A DNA stretch of 52,114 nt from Rhizobacter sp. (GTDB taxonomy: Bacteria; Pseudomonadota; Gammaproteobacteria; Burkholderiales; Burkholderiaceae_C): contig NZ_JADMJX010000118.1 in assembly GCF_018780185.1 (NCBI RefSeq), positions 1-52,114 on the forward strand. Reading direction: 5' to 3'. Position 1 is the first letter of the stretch; every line of letters begins with the position of its first letter. The position numbers and the translations under genes are program-made. The notes under the pieces were generated by a model. It searched no databases and was not told the origin of the DNA. It was given only the letters and a program-made list of their open reading frames with translations. Positions 1 to 8,231 of the stretch are shown piece by piece.

Positions 1-530
1 AGCGCCATCACGCGCGTGAGCTGGTTGATGCCGCCCTTGCTGACGTTGTAGCTCGCGATGCTCGGGATCGCCATCACGCCATTGACCGAGCTCATGTTGA
101 CGATGGCGCCGCTGCCGTGTTTCACCATCTCGCGCGCCACCGCCTGGGCGACGAGGAAGGAGCCTTTGAGGTTGACGTTGATCACCGCGTCCCAGTCGGC
201 TTCGGTGATGTCGAGAAACTCGGCGGCCTTGAAGATGCCGGCGTTGTTGACCAGGCCGTCGATGTGGCCGAAGGCTTGCACCGTGGTCGCCGTGGCGGCA
301 TCGACCTCGGATTTGTTGGCGACGTTGCAGTGCTGGTAGATCGCGCGCCGGCCTTGGTCGGTGAGCGACTTGGCGAGCGCCTGGCCGCGCGTGTCGTCGA
401 CGTCCCACAGCGCCACCGCTGCACCGTCTTGCGACAGCCGCTGCGCGCAGGCCGCGCCAATGCCCTGGGCTGCGCCCGTGATCACGACCACACGGCCATG
501 CAGGTTGAATTGAACGGGGTTGTTGTTCAT
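1..530 (-). CDS. SDR-family oxidoreductase (3' end outside the window)
   Basis: This gene encodes a classical short-chain dehydrogenase/reductase, an NAD(P)-dependent alcohol/ketone oxidoreductase of unknown substrate. The leftward translation begins MNNNPVQFNLHGRVVVITG. It shows the cofactor motif TGAAQGIG near residues 18-25, the acidic end of strand 2 (WDVDD), the NNAG motif near residue 90, an INVNLKGSF stretch, and the catalytic Ser (NMSS) and Tyr-x3-Lys (YNVSK). The C-terminal substrate-binding part lies beyond base 1, so the gene is cut at 176 codons out of a usual ~250. Its ATG overlaps the stop of the upstream MBL hydrolase gene by four bases (ATGA), which indicates translational coupling. 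A hydrolase/dehydrogenase pair suggests catabolism of a small ester, lactone or hydroxy-acyl compound; that is inference. Confidence 0.93.
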   Translation of the reverse strand, partial: MNNNPVQFNLHGRVVVITGAAQGIGAACAQRLSQDGAAVALWDVDDTRGQALAKSLTDQGRRAIYQHCNVANKSEVDAATATTVQAFGHIDGLVNNAGIFKAAEFLDITEADWDAVINVNLKGSFLVAQAVAREMVKHGSGAIVNMSSVNGVMAIPSIASYNVSKGGINQLTRVMA

Positions 531-1498
531 TTGGATTTGCCTCCATCCAGCCAGACCGCGAGGCCTTGGGCGTTGAGTTCGATGTCGCTGGCGAGCAGCG
601 TCAGGGTTTCGGTGTCACCGAGCGTGCAGCCATGCTCGCGTGTGCGGCGCAGGTAGATGTTGCGCAGGCCTTGTCGCAGCTTGTCGTGCCGCGCCTCGGC
701 GTCGCGCAGGGGCTCGGCCAATGCCACCAGTTCGTCGATCTGCATGAGCATCATCTCGCCCAGTGCCGGCACACCCTCGACACAACCGTAGTGCGTGAGG
801 TACATCCGCTCCGGCGAAAACGACAGCATGCGCCGCACCGACTGGCGCAGCGGCTCGGGGTCGAATTGCACCGGCGTGGTGGTGGGCAGCAGCCACGGCC
901 CGCGCGCGGTGTCGAACTCGCGGTAGCTCAGGCCGAAGGTGTCGCCGGTGAAGAAGCCGCGGCTTCGCGCGTCCCAGATGCAGTGGTGGTGGCGCGCATG
1001 GCCGGGGGTGTCGAGCAGCTGGAGCGGGCGCTTGGCGAGATGAACCGTCAGGCCATCGCTGCTGGTGACCACACGCTCGGGCGGGATGCCCGGCACCTCG
1101 CCATACGAGCGCGCCACTTCCTCGGCACCGTAGACGGCCCGTGCACCGGCCAGCAGGGCCGTCGGGTCGATCATGTGGCGCTCGCCGCGGGGGTGAACCA
1201 GCAAGCGCGCATTCGGCAGGGCTTGCATGAGGGCACCGGCTCCGCCGGCGTGGTCGAGGTGCACGTGGGTGACGATGACCCAGTCCACGGCTTCCACCGG
1301 CAGCCCCTGCGCGGCCAGGCTGGCGAGCAAGCGCGGCACGCTGTGCGTGGTGCCGGTGTCGATGAAGGCAGCACGCCCGTCTTCCACCACCAGGTAGGCG
1401 GCATCGAATCGGGGACGGTGAAAACCGGTGTCGATGACGTGAATGCCATCGGCCAGGGCTTGCACGAATGGCGGCAGGGGTGACGAGGCGACAGGCAT
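527..1498 (-). CDS. MBL-fold metallo-hydrolase
   Basis: This is a 323-aa metallo-beta-lactamase-fold hydrolase, predicted soluble because no signal peptide is visible. The zinc-ligand motif HVHLDHAGG lies near residue 80. Further ligands are likely in the DTPGHARHHHC segment and in FTGDTF, with a downstream LTHYGC histidine. Length and motif order resemble stand-alone MBL hydrolases (glyoxalase-II/lactonase-like) rather than true beta-lactamases. The substrate cannot be assigned from sequence. The stop overlaps the start of the SDR gene, so the two are probably one transcript. Its start is about 48 bp from the divergent tssA, so the short gap must hold both promoters. Nothing links it to the T6SS except position. 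Confidence 0.88.
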   Translation of the reverse strand: MPVASSPLPPFVQALADGIHVIDTGFHRPRFDAAYLVVEDGRAAFIDTGTTHSVPRLLASLAAQGLPVEAVDWVIVTHVHLDHAGGAGALMQALPNARLLVHPRGERHMIDPTALLAGARAVYGAEEVARSYGEVPGIPPERVVTSSDGLTVHLAKRPLQLLDTPGHARHHHCIWDARSRGFFTGDTFGLSYREFDTARGPWLLPTTTPVQFDPEPLRQSVRRMLSFSPERMYLTHYGCVEGVPALGEMMLMQIDELVALAEPLRDAEARHDKLRQGLRNIYLRRTREHGCTLGDTETLTLLASDIELNAQGLAVWLDGGKSK

Positions 1499-1546
1499 GT
1501 TTCATTCTAGGAGGCACATGGAAAGACCCCCGCTACACTGCCCGCC

Positions 1547-2617
1547 ATGAACATCGACGAGCTTCTGACGCCGATCTCCGAGTCGGCCCCGTGCGGCGAA
1601 GACCTGTCGTTTTCGACCGAGTTCGACACCATCGCCGAACTGCGCCGCGAAGACGACCCCACGCTCGACCAGGGCGAGTGGGTCACCACACTCAAGACCG
1701 CCGATTGGAACGGTGCCAAGGCACAGTGCGCCGCGCTGCTGGCCCAACGCTCGAAAGACCTGCGCCTGGCCATGTGGTGGGCTGAAGCCTCCACGCTGAC
1801 CGAGGGTTATGCGGGCATGCAGCAAGGCCTCACGCTGTGCACCCGCTTGTGCGAGCAGTACTGGGACGGCCTGTTCCCCGAAGCCGAAGGCGGCGACATG
1901 GAGCAGCGCATCGGCAACATCGGCTGGTTTGTCGCGCGCCTCGTGTCGCTGTCGACGGCGGCTCCCGTGACCCGTGGTCGCGGTGGCGCCTATTCGTTGC
2001 AGCAGATGCAGACGGCGCGTTCGCTGCAGGCCACGCTGGAGCGCTCGCCCGAGAAGGCCGCTCAGCTGCCGTCCGACGCCCTGACGCTGGACAAGTTCAA
2101 CCGCGCACTGCGCGAGACCTCCAAGGACGAGCTGCGCCAGACCCTCGCTGCGCTCGAAGCCTGCCAACAGGCCCTGAGCGCCTGGCAGGCGGTGATCGAT
2201 GGCAAGCTCGGTGCCGATGGCCCGAGCTTCGTGCCTGCGCGCGAAGCACTGGCTGCCGCACACCACGAGATGCAGCGCCTGGCACGCGAAGTGGGTGCCT
2301 TGGCGGGTGTGCCCTCCGCCGAGGTGGCAGCCGCAGACGCGGCCGCTGTGGCACGCGGCGAAACCCCGGTCGCCCGTTCAGCCGGTGGCCCCCTGCGCTC
2401 GCGCGAGCAGGCGCTGGCCCAGCTGCGTGAGGTTGCGGCCTTCTTCCGCGCGACCGAGCCGCACAGCCCGGTGGCTTATCTGGCCGACAAGGCCGTGCAT
2501 TGGGGTGAGATGCCCTTGCACCTGTGGTTGCGCGCGGTGGTCAAGGACGGTGCTGCGCTGGCCCACCTCGAAGAGCTGCTGGGCCTCGAAGCCCCGCAAG
2601 ACGGCGCTTCCAGCTGA
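1547..2617 (+). CDS. tssA: T6SS protein TssA (ImpA_N family)
   Basis: TssA (356 aa) organises T6SS baseplate assembly and sheath polymerisation in the cytoplasm. The N-terminal ImpA_N signature is clear: a LLTPISESAPCGEDLSF start, an ADW motif near residue 50, KDLRLAMWW near 75 and a YWDGLFPEA segment near 105. The C-terminal region has the family stretch EPHSPVAYLADKAVHWGEMP near residues 305-325, followed by a short leucine-rich end. Total length matches short-type TssA proteins (P. aeruginosa TssA1 size) rather than the longer types. It is the only rightward gene at this end and converges on ompA/BON with a 16-bp gap. No good Shine-Dalgarno precedes the ATG. A TACACT hexamer ends eight bases before it, so a very short leader or leaderless transcript is possible. 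Confidence 0.95.
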   Translation: MNIDELLTPISESAPCGEDLSFSTEFDTIAELRREDDPTLDQGEWVTTLKTADWNGAKAQCAALLAQRSKDLRLAMWWAEASTLTEGYAGMQQGLTLCTRLCEQYWDGLFPEAEGGDMEQRIGNIGWFVARLVSLSTAAPVTRGRGGAYSLQQMQTARSLQATLERSPEKAAQLPSDALTLDKFNRALRETSKDELRQTLAALEACQQALSAWQAVIDGKLGADGPSFVPAREALAAAHHEMQRLAREVGALAGVPSAEVAAADAAAVARGETPVARSAGGPLRSREQALAQLREVAAFFRATEPHSPVAYLADKAVHWGEMPLHLWLRAVVKDGAALAHLEELLGLEAPQDGASS

Positions 2618-2633
2618 GGCCTGACCCTCGGCA

Positions 2634-3416
2634 TCACTGGCCGAGGCGGAACTCGATGCGCCGGTTGCGCGCACGCCCGTCGGGGGTGTCGTTGCTCGCC
2701 ACCGGCCGGTCGGGCCCCGAGCCCGAAGTGGTGATCAGCGACGGCGCCACACCCTTGTTCGCCAGGTAGCTGCGCACCGCATCGGCTCGCGCCAGCGAGA
2801 GCACGACGTTGGTGTCGCGCGCCCCTTGCGAGTCGGTGTGGCCGATGACCTCGACCTTCTTGGCACCCAGCTTCAGAAGCGTGGCCGCCATTTCGTCGAG
2901 GATGTTGCGGCCCGCCGGGCGCAACACGCTGCTGCCGGGCTCGAACTCGATGATGCGGTTGGCCAGCGTCGCGTCGAGCACGGTCTGCTCTTGCGCGGCC
3001 ACGCGCAGCGCATTGCGCACCGCGTAGGTCGGGTTGAGCGAGGTGGCGATGTCCGCGGCGATCTGCTGGCGCTGCGACTCGTTGGCCACCTCGCCTTTCA
3101 ACTCGATGTTGTTGCCATTGATGTCGAGCTGCCCGCGCGATACCTGCTTGAGCTGCGGCGACACCAGCTTTTGCACATAGCCGCTCCAGTTCGGCGGCGC
3201 CACCACCGGGCCCACACCGAGCTGGTCGACCACACGCTCGGCACCGTAGACCTCGCGCACCTTGGCGAGGATGGCGTTGCGCGTGGCCTCATCGGGCACG
3301 GTGCCGGCCACCACCACCTGGTTGGGCGTGGCGGCGGTTTGGGCCATCGCGGCGGGCGCGAGGGCCAGGCAGAGCAGGGTGGGCAGCAAGCCTCTCATCC
3401 ACAACGGCATCGTCAT
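2634..3416 (-). CDS. OmpA-family peptidoglycan-binding protein with BON-like region (T6SS-associated)
   Basis: This 260-aa exported protein begins MTMPLWMRGLLPTLLCLALA and has a Sec signal peptide with an AMA|Q cleavage site near residue 25. Residues about 30-140 hold two weak BON-like repeats (VAGTVPDEATRNAILAKV; LKGEVANESQRQQIAADI). The last ~110 residues are an OmpA C-terminal domain: IIEFEPGSSVL, then VIGHTDSQGARD, then GRARNRRIEF, which binds meso-DAP in peptidoglycan. The start chosen at 3416 gives the signal peptide and overlaps the tagF stop by ATGA. It is the last gene of the tssM-tagF operon. Since TssL here lacks a peptidoglycan-binding extension, this protein probably anchors the membrane complex to the cell wall, a TagL-like role filled by a soluble periplasmic protein. 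That role is inference. Confidence 0.88.
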   Translation of the reverse strand: MTMPLWMRGLLPTLLCLALAPAAMAQTAATPNQVVVAGTVPDEATRNAILAKVREVYGAERVVDQLGVGPVVAPPNWSGYVQKLVSPQLKQVSRGQLDINGNNIELKGEVANESQRQQIAADIATSLNPTYAVRNALRVAAQEQTVLDATLANRIIEFEPGSSVLRPAGRNILDEMAATLLKLGAKKVEVIGHTDSQGARDTNVVLSLARADAVRSYLANKGVAPSLITTSGSGPDRPVASNDTPDGRARNRRIEFRLGQ

Positions 3417-4393
3417 TCCCCCAGAAAGGTTTCGCGGAACAGGTCGACCGCGGCTGCAAGCGACAGCGAAGGGTCGCGCAGGTGGTTGGAGAGCTTGCGC
3501 AAGCCGTAGTCGGAGCCGATCCAGTCTTCGACCCACTCGGCTTCGGTCACGGCCACGTTCTCGGCGCGGCAGATTTCAGGGTCGATCACCGAGCGCAGCG
3601 TGGCCGGCGACGCGCCATGGAAGCCGATCACCAGCACTGGTTGCATGCCGTGCGAGGTGACGAAGATGGCCGTCTCGGCCGGTGTGCGCTTGAAGAAGCG
3701 CGTGACCATGTCGACCCACAGCGTGAGCACGTGCGGCAGTTGCATCGGGTCGCGCGGCAAGGGCAGCAGCAGGCCCTTGCTCAGCTCGGCATGGCCTTGC
3801 GACAGCACGGGCTGCAGCAGCAGGCCGAGCGCCAACGCCGTCTGGCGGAAGGAGATCGCCTCGCCGGGTGGTGACACTGCGGCCTCGAAGCGCTCCAGTG
3901 TGAGCAGCTGCGCGAAGTTCTTGTAGCCATCGAGCAGGGCTTCGCGGCTGGTGTCGAGCTCGACCGGCTGCGCAGTGAGTTGCTCCTGCACCTGCGCAAA
4001 GTCGTCGGCCTTCAAGGCCTGGCGCACCTGGGCGTCGAAGCGGCCCCACAGCGGGCTCAGCACCTGGGGGCTGTAGGGCAGGAACGCAGCCGGGTCGGCG
4101 ACCTCGAACGACGCGGCCATCACGAACGGGAACCGCCGACCCGAGGCGTCCTGGCTGGCCGCCATGTGGCCCACCAGGCCGGCGTTGCTCTGCGCCCCGA
4201 GGATGGCAAAGTGCACCGGCGCCGCCGCGTCGTAGACGATCTTCCAGCGCACCTCTTCGGCCAGCAGCTCCATGGTCTGCGACATCCATTGGTCGATGCT
4301 GTGGATGAGCGCCGAGCCCGCCGAGCTGCGCACGAAGTCGCCGCGCGAGGGCAGCTTGCCGAAGTAGAGCGCTTGCGCCACGACTTCGCTCAT
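3413..4393 (-). CDS. tagF: T6SS-associated protein TagF
   Basis: TagF (326 aa) is a cytoplasmic T6SS modulator. In characterised systems it acts as a post-translational repressor in the threonine phosphorylation pathway. The N-terminus carries the family signature ALYFGKLPSRGDFVR, followed by IDQWMSQTM, a VHFAILGAQ strand and a GRRFPFVMA motif, all within the first ~135 residues (DUF2094 region). The C-terminal half is more variable and shows no PppA-type phosphatase motif, so this is TagF alone rather than a PppA-TagF fusion. It overlaps both tssM upstream and ompA/BON downstream by four bases, implying coupled translation of three proteins. No PpkA, PppA or Fha gene is visible within the window. 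Confidence 0.93.
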   Translation of the reverse strand: MSEVVAQALYFGKLPSRGDFVRSSAGSALIHSIDQWMSQTMELLAEEVRWKIVYDAAAPVHFAILGAQSNAGLVGHMAASQDASGRRFPFVMAASFEVADPAAFLPYSPQVLSPLWGRFDAQVRQALKADDFAQVQEQLTAQPVELDTSREALLDGYKNFAQLLTLERFEAAVSPPGEAISFRQTALALGLLLQPVLSQGHAELSKGLLLPLPRDPMQLPHVLTLWVDMVTRFFKRTPAETAIFVTSHGMQPVLVIGFHGASPATLRSVIDPEICRAENVAVTEAEWVEDWIGSDYGLRKLSNHLRDPSLSLAAAVDLFRETFLGE

Positions 4394-7300
4394 GGCCGGC
4401 CCCCCGAGGCGGCTGCTGAAACGGCGAGCACACCCACCACGGCCGTTGGCAATTGCACGCCTTTCAGGCCGCCCGAGGCGCTGGGCGTGTCGGGCGCGTT
4501 GGGTGAACCGGGCGAGCCCACATTGGGGCTGGAGATCAAGCGCAGTTGCACCGTGACGGCCAGCGGGCCGCTGGGCCAGGTGAGCTCGAAGGCGCCGCTG
4601 TCGAGCTTGCGGCGCTTGGCCTTGGCGATCATCTTCTCAAGCCCATAGCCACCAGGTTCGTTGAGGAACTCGATCGCGCGGCCATCGGTGGTCAAGCCGC
4701 TGATGCGCACGCCTGGCGCACCCTGGCCCGGCCAGACGAAGTTGGTCCAGCTCGCGACCGCGTTGCGGTAGCGCAGCTGCTGGCCGTCGACCTCGATGGT
4801 GTATTCCGACAAGCCTGGCACCGGAGTGGGCAGCATCTGGAAGTTGGTCTGCTGCTCACTGCCCGCGGCCGCACCGCCACCGCCAGCTGCTCCTCCACCA
4901 CCGGCGCCGCCCTGGCCGGCGATCGGCGCCACCCACACCGGGAAGCCCGCTGCGAACTCGGGCCGCAGGCGCAGGCCGATGTCGGCCCAGGTGCGCGGCG
5001 ACACCACGTCGCCACGGCGCACCACCAGCGGGCCGAGTGCTTCGCCGCTGAACTTGGCCACGCTGCCTTCGGGGCCGAACATCTTGGCCATCTCGCCGGC
5101 CGTGGCCTCCAGGCGCGACGCCTTGTCGAACGGGTACTTGCCCGACAGCGTGCGCTGGAAGGGGTCGTAGACCTGCGCCGTCCAGATGCGGTTGATCTCG
5201 GTTTCGGTCGCCGGCACGATGACCGCAAACGACTGGATCAGCGGGCGCACGAGGATGGGCCGCAGCGTGGCCTTGGCCGCTTCGGTCTGGCCGTTGAGCA
5301 TCTGCTCTTCGACCAGCTTGAGCGCCTCGCTCAGCTCGGAGTTGCCTTCCAGCGTTTGCAGCATCAGCTGGCGGCTGGCCGGGCCGTTGTCGCCCTGGTT
5401 CTTGATCTGGTTGAAGCGCGTGCGGATCTTGGAGAGCGAGGTCAGGTAGTTGCGCAGCAGCGTCGGGCCGTTGTCGCGAGGCACCATCAGGCGCGTGAGG
5501 CCGGCAAACTCTTTGCCGATGGGGCCCATCGGAATGGCCGCCTGCCCGGTGGACAGGTCAAGCTTCACTTCCACCGGCGTGGGCGCCATGCGCAGGATCG
5601 ACGATTTGAACCAGGCGATGAAGCCCTTTTGTCCCTTGGCCAACTTGTCGTTCAAGATGCCTGGGTTGTCCCACGAGGTCTGGTCGTAGAGCGCCTGGAT
5701 CAGCTTGCCCACCGGCGAGGCGGCGGGGTCACCGAGGCGGTTCATGCGGATCACGGCCTGCTCGAAGTTCGCGAACTCCTTGACGCTCACGCCTTGCAGG
5801 AACTTCTGCCACTCCTGCACGTACTCGGTCTTGTAGAGCTGCACCAGCGCCTTGCGGATCTGCTCGGGGCTGCCTTCGAGCGTGAGGTCATCTTGCGTCG
5901 CGGTCTTGAGCACCCAGTCGTCGGCCTTGCTCTCCTTGGTGGAGGCTTCCTTGAAGGCGTCGTCGACGAAACCGTCCCAGGCTTCGCGGGTGAAGGCGCC
6001 CGAGATCGCGTAGCTGCCGGCGACGATGTCCTTGTCGGCATCTTCGACCAGGCGCGCCACTGTCATCGGCGGGTAGCGTGTGGCCGCGCGAGCCTTGATC
6101 TCGGCATAGACCCGTTCACGCGCCGGCATCCCCTTGACGACGCGGCGCAGGTTTTCGCGCGTGGTGTCGAGCAGGGCGAGGTTGGTTTGTGTGGTCGGGA
6201 AGTCGGGTGCCGAGACCTGCGTGAGCGCAAACGACAAGATGCGCTCGGCCGAGCGGATCAGTTGCTCGCGTGGCATCGAGCCCCGGTTGGCTTCGAGCCA
6301 GCCACGCCAGAAGCGCGTCAGCTGGTCGCCCATGTGGCCCGTCTCCACGCGGCTGCGGTCGCCCAGCATGATGTAGGTCTTGAGCGCGTTGTAGGCGTCG
6401 GAAACGTTGTTGACCGACGCCGCCGAATACACACCCATCGGCTCGGGGCTGGCGGTGCTGTTGGTCTTGGCAGGCGTCGGGCTGCCATCGGCCGCGCGGG
6501 CGAGCGGCTGCAACTGCGCCGCGTTGGCGTTGACTTCGCTGAGGTAGGCGGCAATGGCAGCAGTGGTCGGCTTGAGCATCACCTCTTGCAAGCCGGCGAG
6601 GTAGGTGGCGCGCAGCTTCTGCTCGATGGCCTCGCCCTGGTAGAGGCCAAGCGTCAATGACCAGGGGCGCTCTTCGCGGTAACGCTGCAACTGGTCGACT
6701 CTGTCTTGCACGATCTCCAGCGCTTCGAGCCGCGAGGCGAGGTCGATGCGGCCTTCTTGCAGCTTGATCGCCTTGTTGAGGTCGGCCTGCACATTGGCCA
6801 CCAGCTGGCGGTTGCCCACATACGACCAGGTCCAGCCGGCGAGCATGGCGCCCAGCAGCAGCGCACCGCCAAAGAAGGCGGCATAACGCCAGCGCAGCTT
6901 GCTGCGGCTGGTGTACTGCTGCACCAGGTTGCGGTCGGCAAAGACGACCTTGGAGAACAGGTCGCGCAAGAAGAACCCGTTTTGTGCCACCACTGCGGCG
7001 GTGGGTGCCGAGCCGACAGCCGGCGTGAGCCCGAAGCGCTCGGCCACACGCTGGCTTGCGCGGCCGGTCGACTGGCCTTCTTGCACTGCGCTCGTGAAGT
7101 AGAAGCCGCGGAAGATCGGGCGGAACTGGTACGGGTTGTCTTCGAAGAGCGTGGTGATGAAGGTGCGCAGCGGCGCCTTCAGTGCAGTGAATTCGAGCGG
7201 GAAGGTCAGCACGCCGGGTGGTAGCTTCTCGCCCCGGTGCATCGACATGCGGGTGATCGAGGCTTCTTTCAGCCCGTCGTTCAACTCGTCGAAGTGGCGG

Positions 7301-8205
7301 TCGAAGCTTGCCACCACATCCGCCTTGGCCGAGGGGTCGTAGGGCAGGGTGGCACCCCACACACGCTCGCGTTCGTCGCGATCGCGGTCTTCGAAGAATT
7401 CGGCAAATCCAGAGATCAGGTCGGCCTTGGTGAACACCACATAGACCGGCGCGAAGACTTCGAGTTTTTCGGTGAGCTCTTGCACGCGCTGGCGCAGCTG
7501 CTTGGCCAGCGTGATGGCGAACTCGGGCCGGTTGCCCGACAGCTCGGCCAGGCTGGCCGCGATGATCACGCCATTGAGCGGCGCCTTGGGTCGGTTCTTC
7601 TTCAGCAGCGAGAGAAAGCCGAGCCATTCGTCGCGGTCTTCTTCGTGCACCGAGTAGCGCCCGGCGGTGTCGAGCAAGATGCCTTCGGTGGTGAAGAACC
7701 AGTCGCAGTTGCGCGTGCCGCCAATGCCTTGAATCACCGACGAAGTCTTGTCGGAAAACGGAAAGTTGAGCCCCGAGCGAACCACAGCCGTGCTCTTGCC
7801 AGCGGCGGGGTTGCCGATCACCGCGTACCAGGGCAGGTCGTACAGCGCAGCCGAGCCCGAGGTGAGGCCGAGCTTGGAGGTCTTGATGGTCTTGACCGCC
7901 TCTTGCATGCGCTCGCGCACGGCCACCATCTCGGCGCGGCTTTCCTTGTTGGGGGCAGACTTGATGGCGCGCTCGGCTTCGGCGTCCATCGCCGACTCGA
8001 GCTTCTGCGCGGCCTTGTTCGCCTTCCAGCGGCGCACCGCCCAGACGATGAACCACACGCCGAGCAGCGTCACCAGAATCGCCACCGCCCAGATGGCGCC
8101 GACCTTGAGCGTGTCGGCGCCGAGGAAGAGCAGCGCCGCGAGCGCCAGCAGGCCGATCACGGCGAGCGTGCGCGTGTCGAGAAGAAACTGCCAGATTCTT
8201 TGCAT
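4390..8205 (-). CDS. tssM: T6SS inner-membrane protein TssM (IcmF)
   Basis: TssM (1271 aa) spans the inner membrane and reaches the outer-membrane lipoprotein TssJ. From the start MQRIWQFLLDTRTLAV there are two adjacent transmembrane helices within residues ~10-55, then a cytoplasmic NTPase-like domain with Walker A GNPAAGKST near residue 130. A third helix lies near residue 440 (FFGGALLLGAMLAGW), followed by the long periplasmic IcmF region and the C-terminal TssJ-binding part. A glycine/alanine-rich tract (GQGGAGGGGAAGGGG) near residue 1115 looks like a flexible inserted loop. A longer frame extends 71 codons upstream but overlaps the preceding gene and lacks homology, so 8205 was chosen. 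The Shine-Dalgarno is poor there. The gene overlaps tagF (ATGA) and follows an unknown membrane protein by 26 bp. Confidence 0.96.
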   Translation of the reverse strand: MQRIWQFLLDTRTLAVIGLLALAALLFLGADTLKVGAIWAVAILVTLLGVWFIVWAVRRWKANKAAQKLESAMDAEAERAIKSAPNKESRAEMVAVRERMQEAVKTIKTSKLGLTSGSAALYDLPWYAVIGNPAAGKSTAVVRSGLNFPFSDKTSSVIQGIGGTRNCDWFFTTEGILLDTAGRYSVHEEDRDEWLGFLSLLKKNRPKAPLNGVIIAASLAELSGNRPEFAITLAKQLRQRVQELTEKLEVFAPVYVVFTKADLISGFAEFFEDRDRDERERVWGATLPYDPSAKADVVASFDRHFDELNDGLKEASITRMSMHRGEKLPPGVLTFPLEFTALKAPLRTFITTLFEDNPYQFRPIFRGFYFTSAVQEGQSTGRASQRVAERFGLTPAVGSAPTAAVVAQNGFFLRDLFSKVVFADRNLVQQYTSRSKLRWRYAAFFGGALLLGAMLAGWTWSYVGNRQLVANVQADLNKAIKLQEGRIDLASRLEALEIVQDRVDQLQRYREERPWSLTLGLYQGEAIEQKLRATYLAGLQEVMLKPTTAAIAAYLSEVNANAAQLQPLARAADGSPTPAKTNSTASPEPMGVYSAASVNNVSDAYNALKTYIMLGDRSRVETGHMGDQLTRFWRGWLEANRGSMPREQLIRSAERILSFALTQVSAPDFPTTQTNLALLDTTRENLRRVVKGMPARERVYAEIKARAATRYPPMTVARLVEDADKDIVAGSYAISGAFTREAWDGFVDDAFKEASTKESKADDWVLKTATQDDLTLEGSPEQIRKALVQLYKTEYVQEWQKFLQGVSVKEFANFEQAVIRMNRLGDPAASPVGKLIQALYDQTSWDNPGILNDKLAKGQKGFIAWFKSSILRMAPTPVEVKLDLSTGQAAIPMGPIGKEFAGLTRLMVPRDNGPTLLRNYLTSLSKIRTRFNQIKNQGDNGPASRQLMLQTLEGNSELSEALKLVEEQMLNGQTEAAKATLRPILVRPLIQSFAVIVPATETEINRIWTAQVYDPFQRTLSGKYPFDKASRLEATAGEMAKMFGPEGSVAKFSGEALGPLVVRRGDVVSPRTWADIGLRLRPEFAAGFPVWVAPIAGQGGAGGGGAAGGGGAAAGSEQQTNFQMLPTPVPGLSEYTIEVDGQQLRYRNAVASWTNFVWPGQGAPGVRISGLTTDGRAIEFLNEPGGYGLEKMIAKAKRRKLDSGAFELTWPSGPLAVTVQLRLISSPNVGSPGSPNAPDTPSASGGLKGVQLPTAVVGVLAVSAAASGGRP

Positions 8206-8231
8206 GGGAAGAGATGTCCGTTCGGTATTTT

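Noticed and set aside
1533-1547. TACACT as a -10 element for a leaderless tssA transcript
   Set aside because: Spacing to the ATG fits, but no acceptable -35 hexamer lies 16-18 bp upstream. It is mentioned in the tssA entry only.
4546-6660. Rightward 704-codon open frame opposite tssM
   Set aside because: It is antisense to conserved TssM sequence with no start signal or motif, and its composition is typical of high-GC antisense frames.
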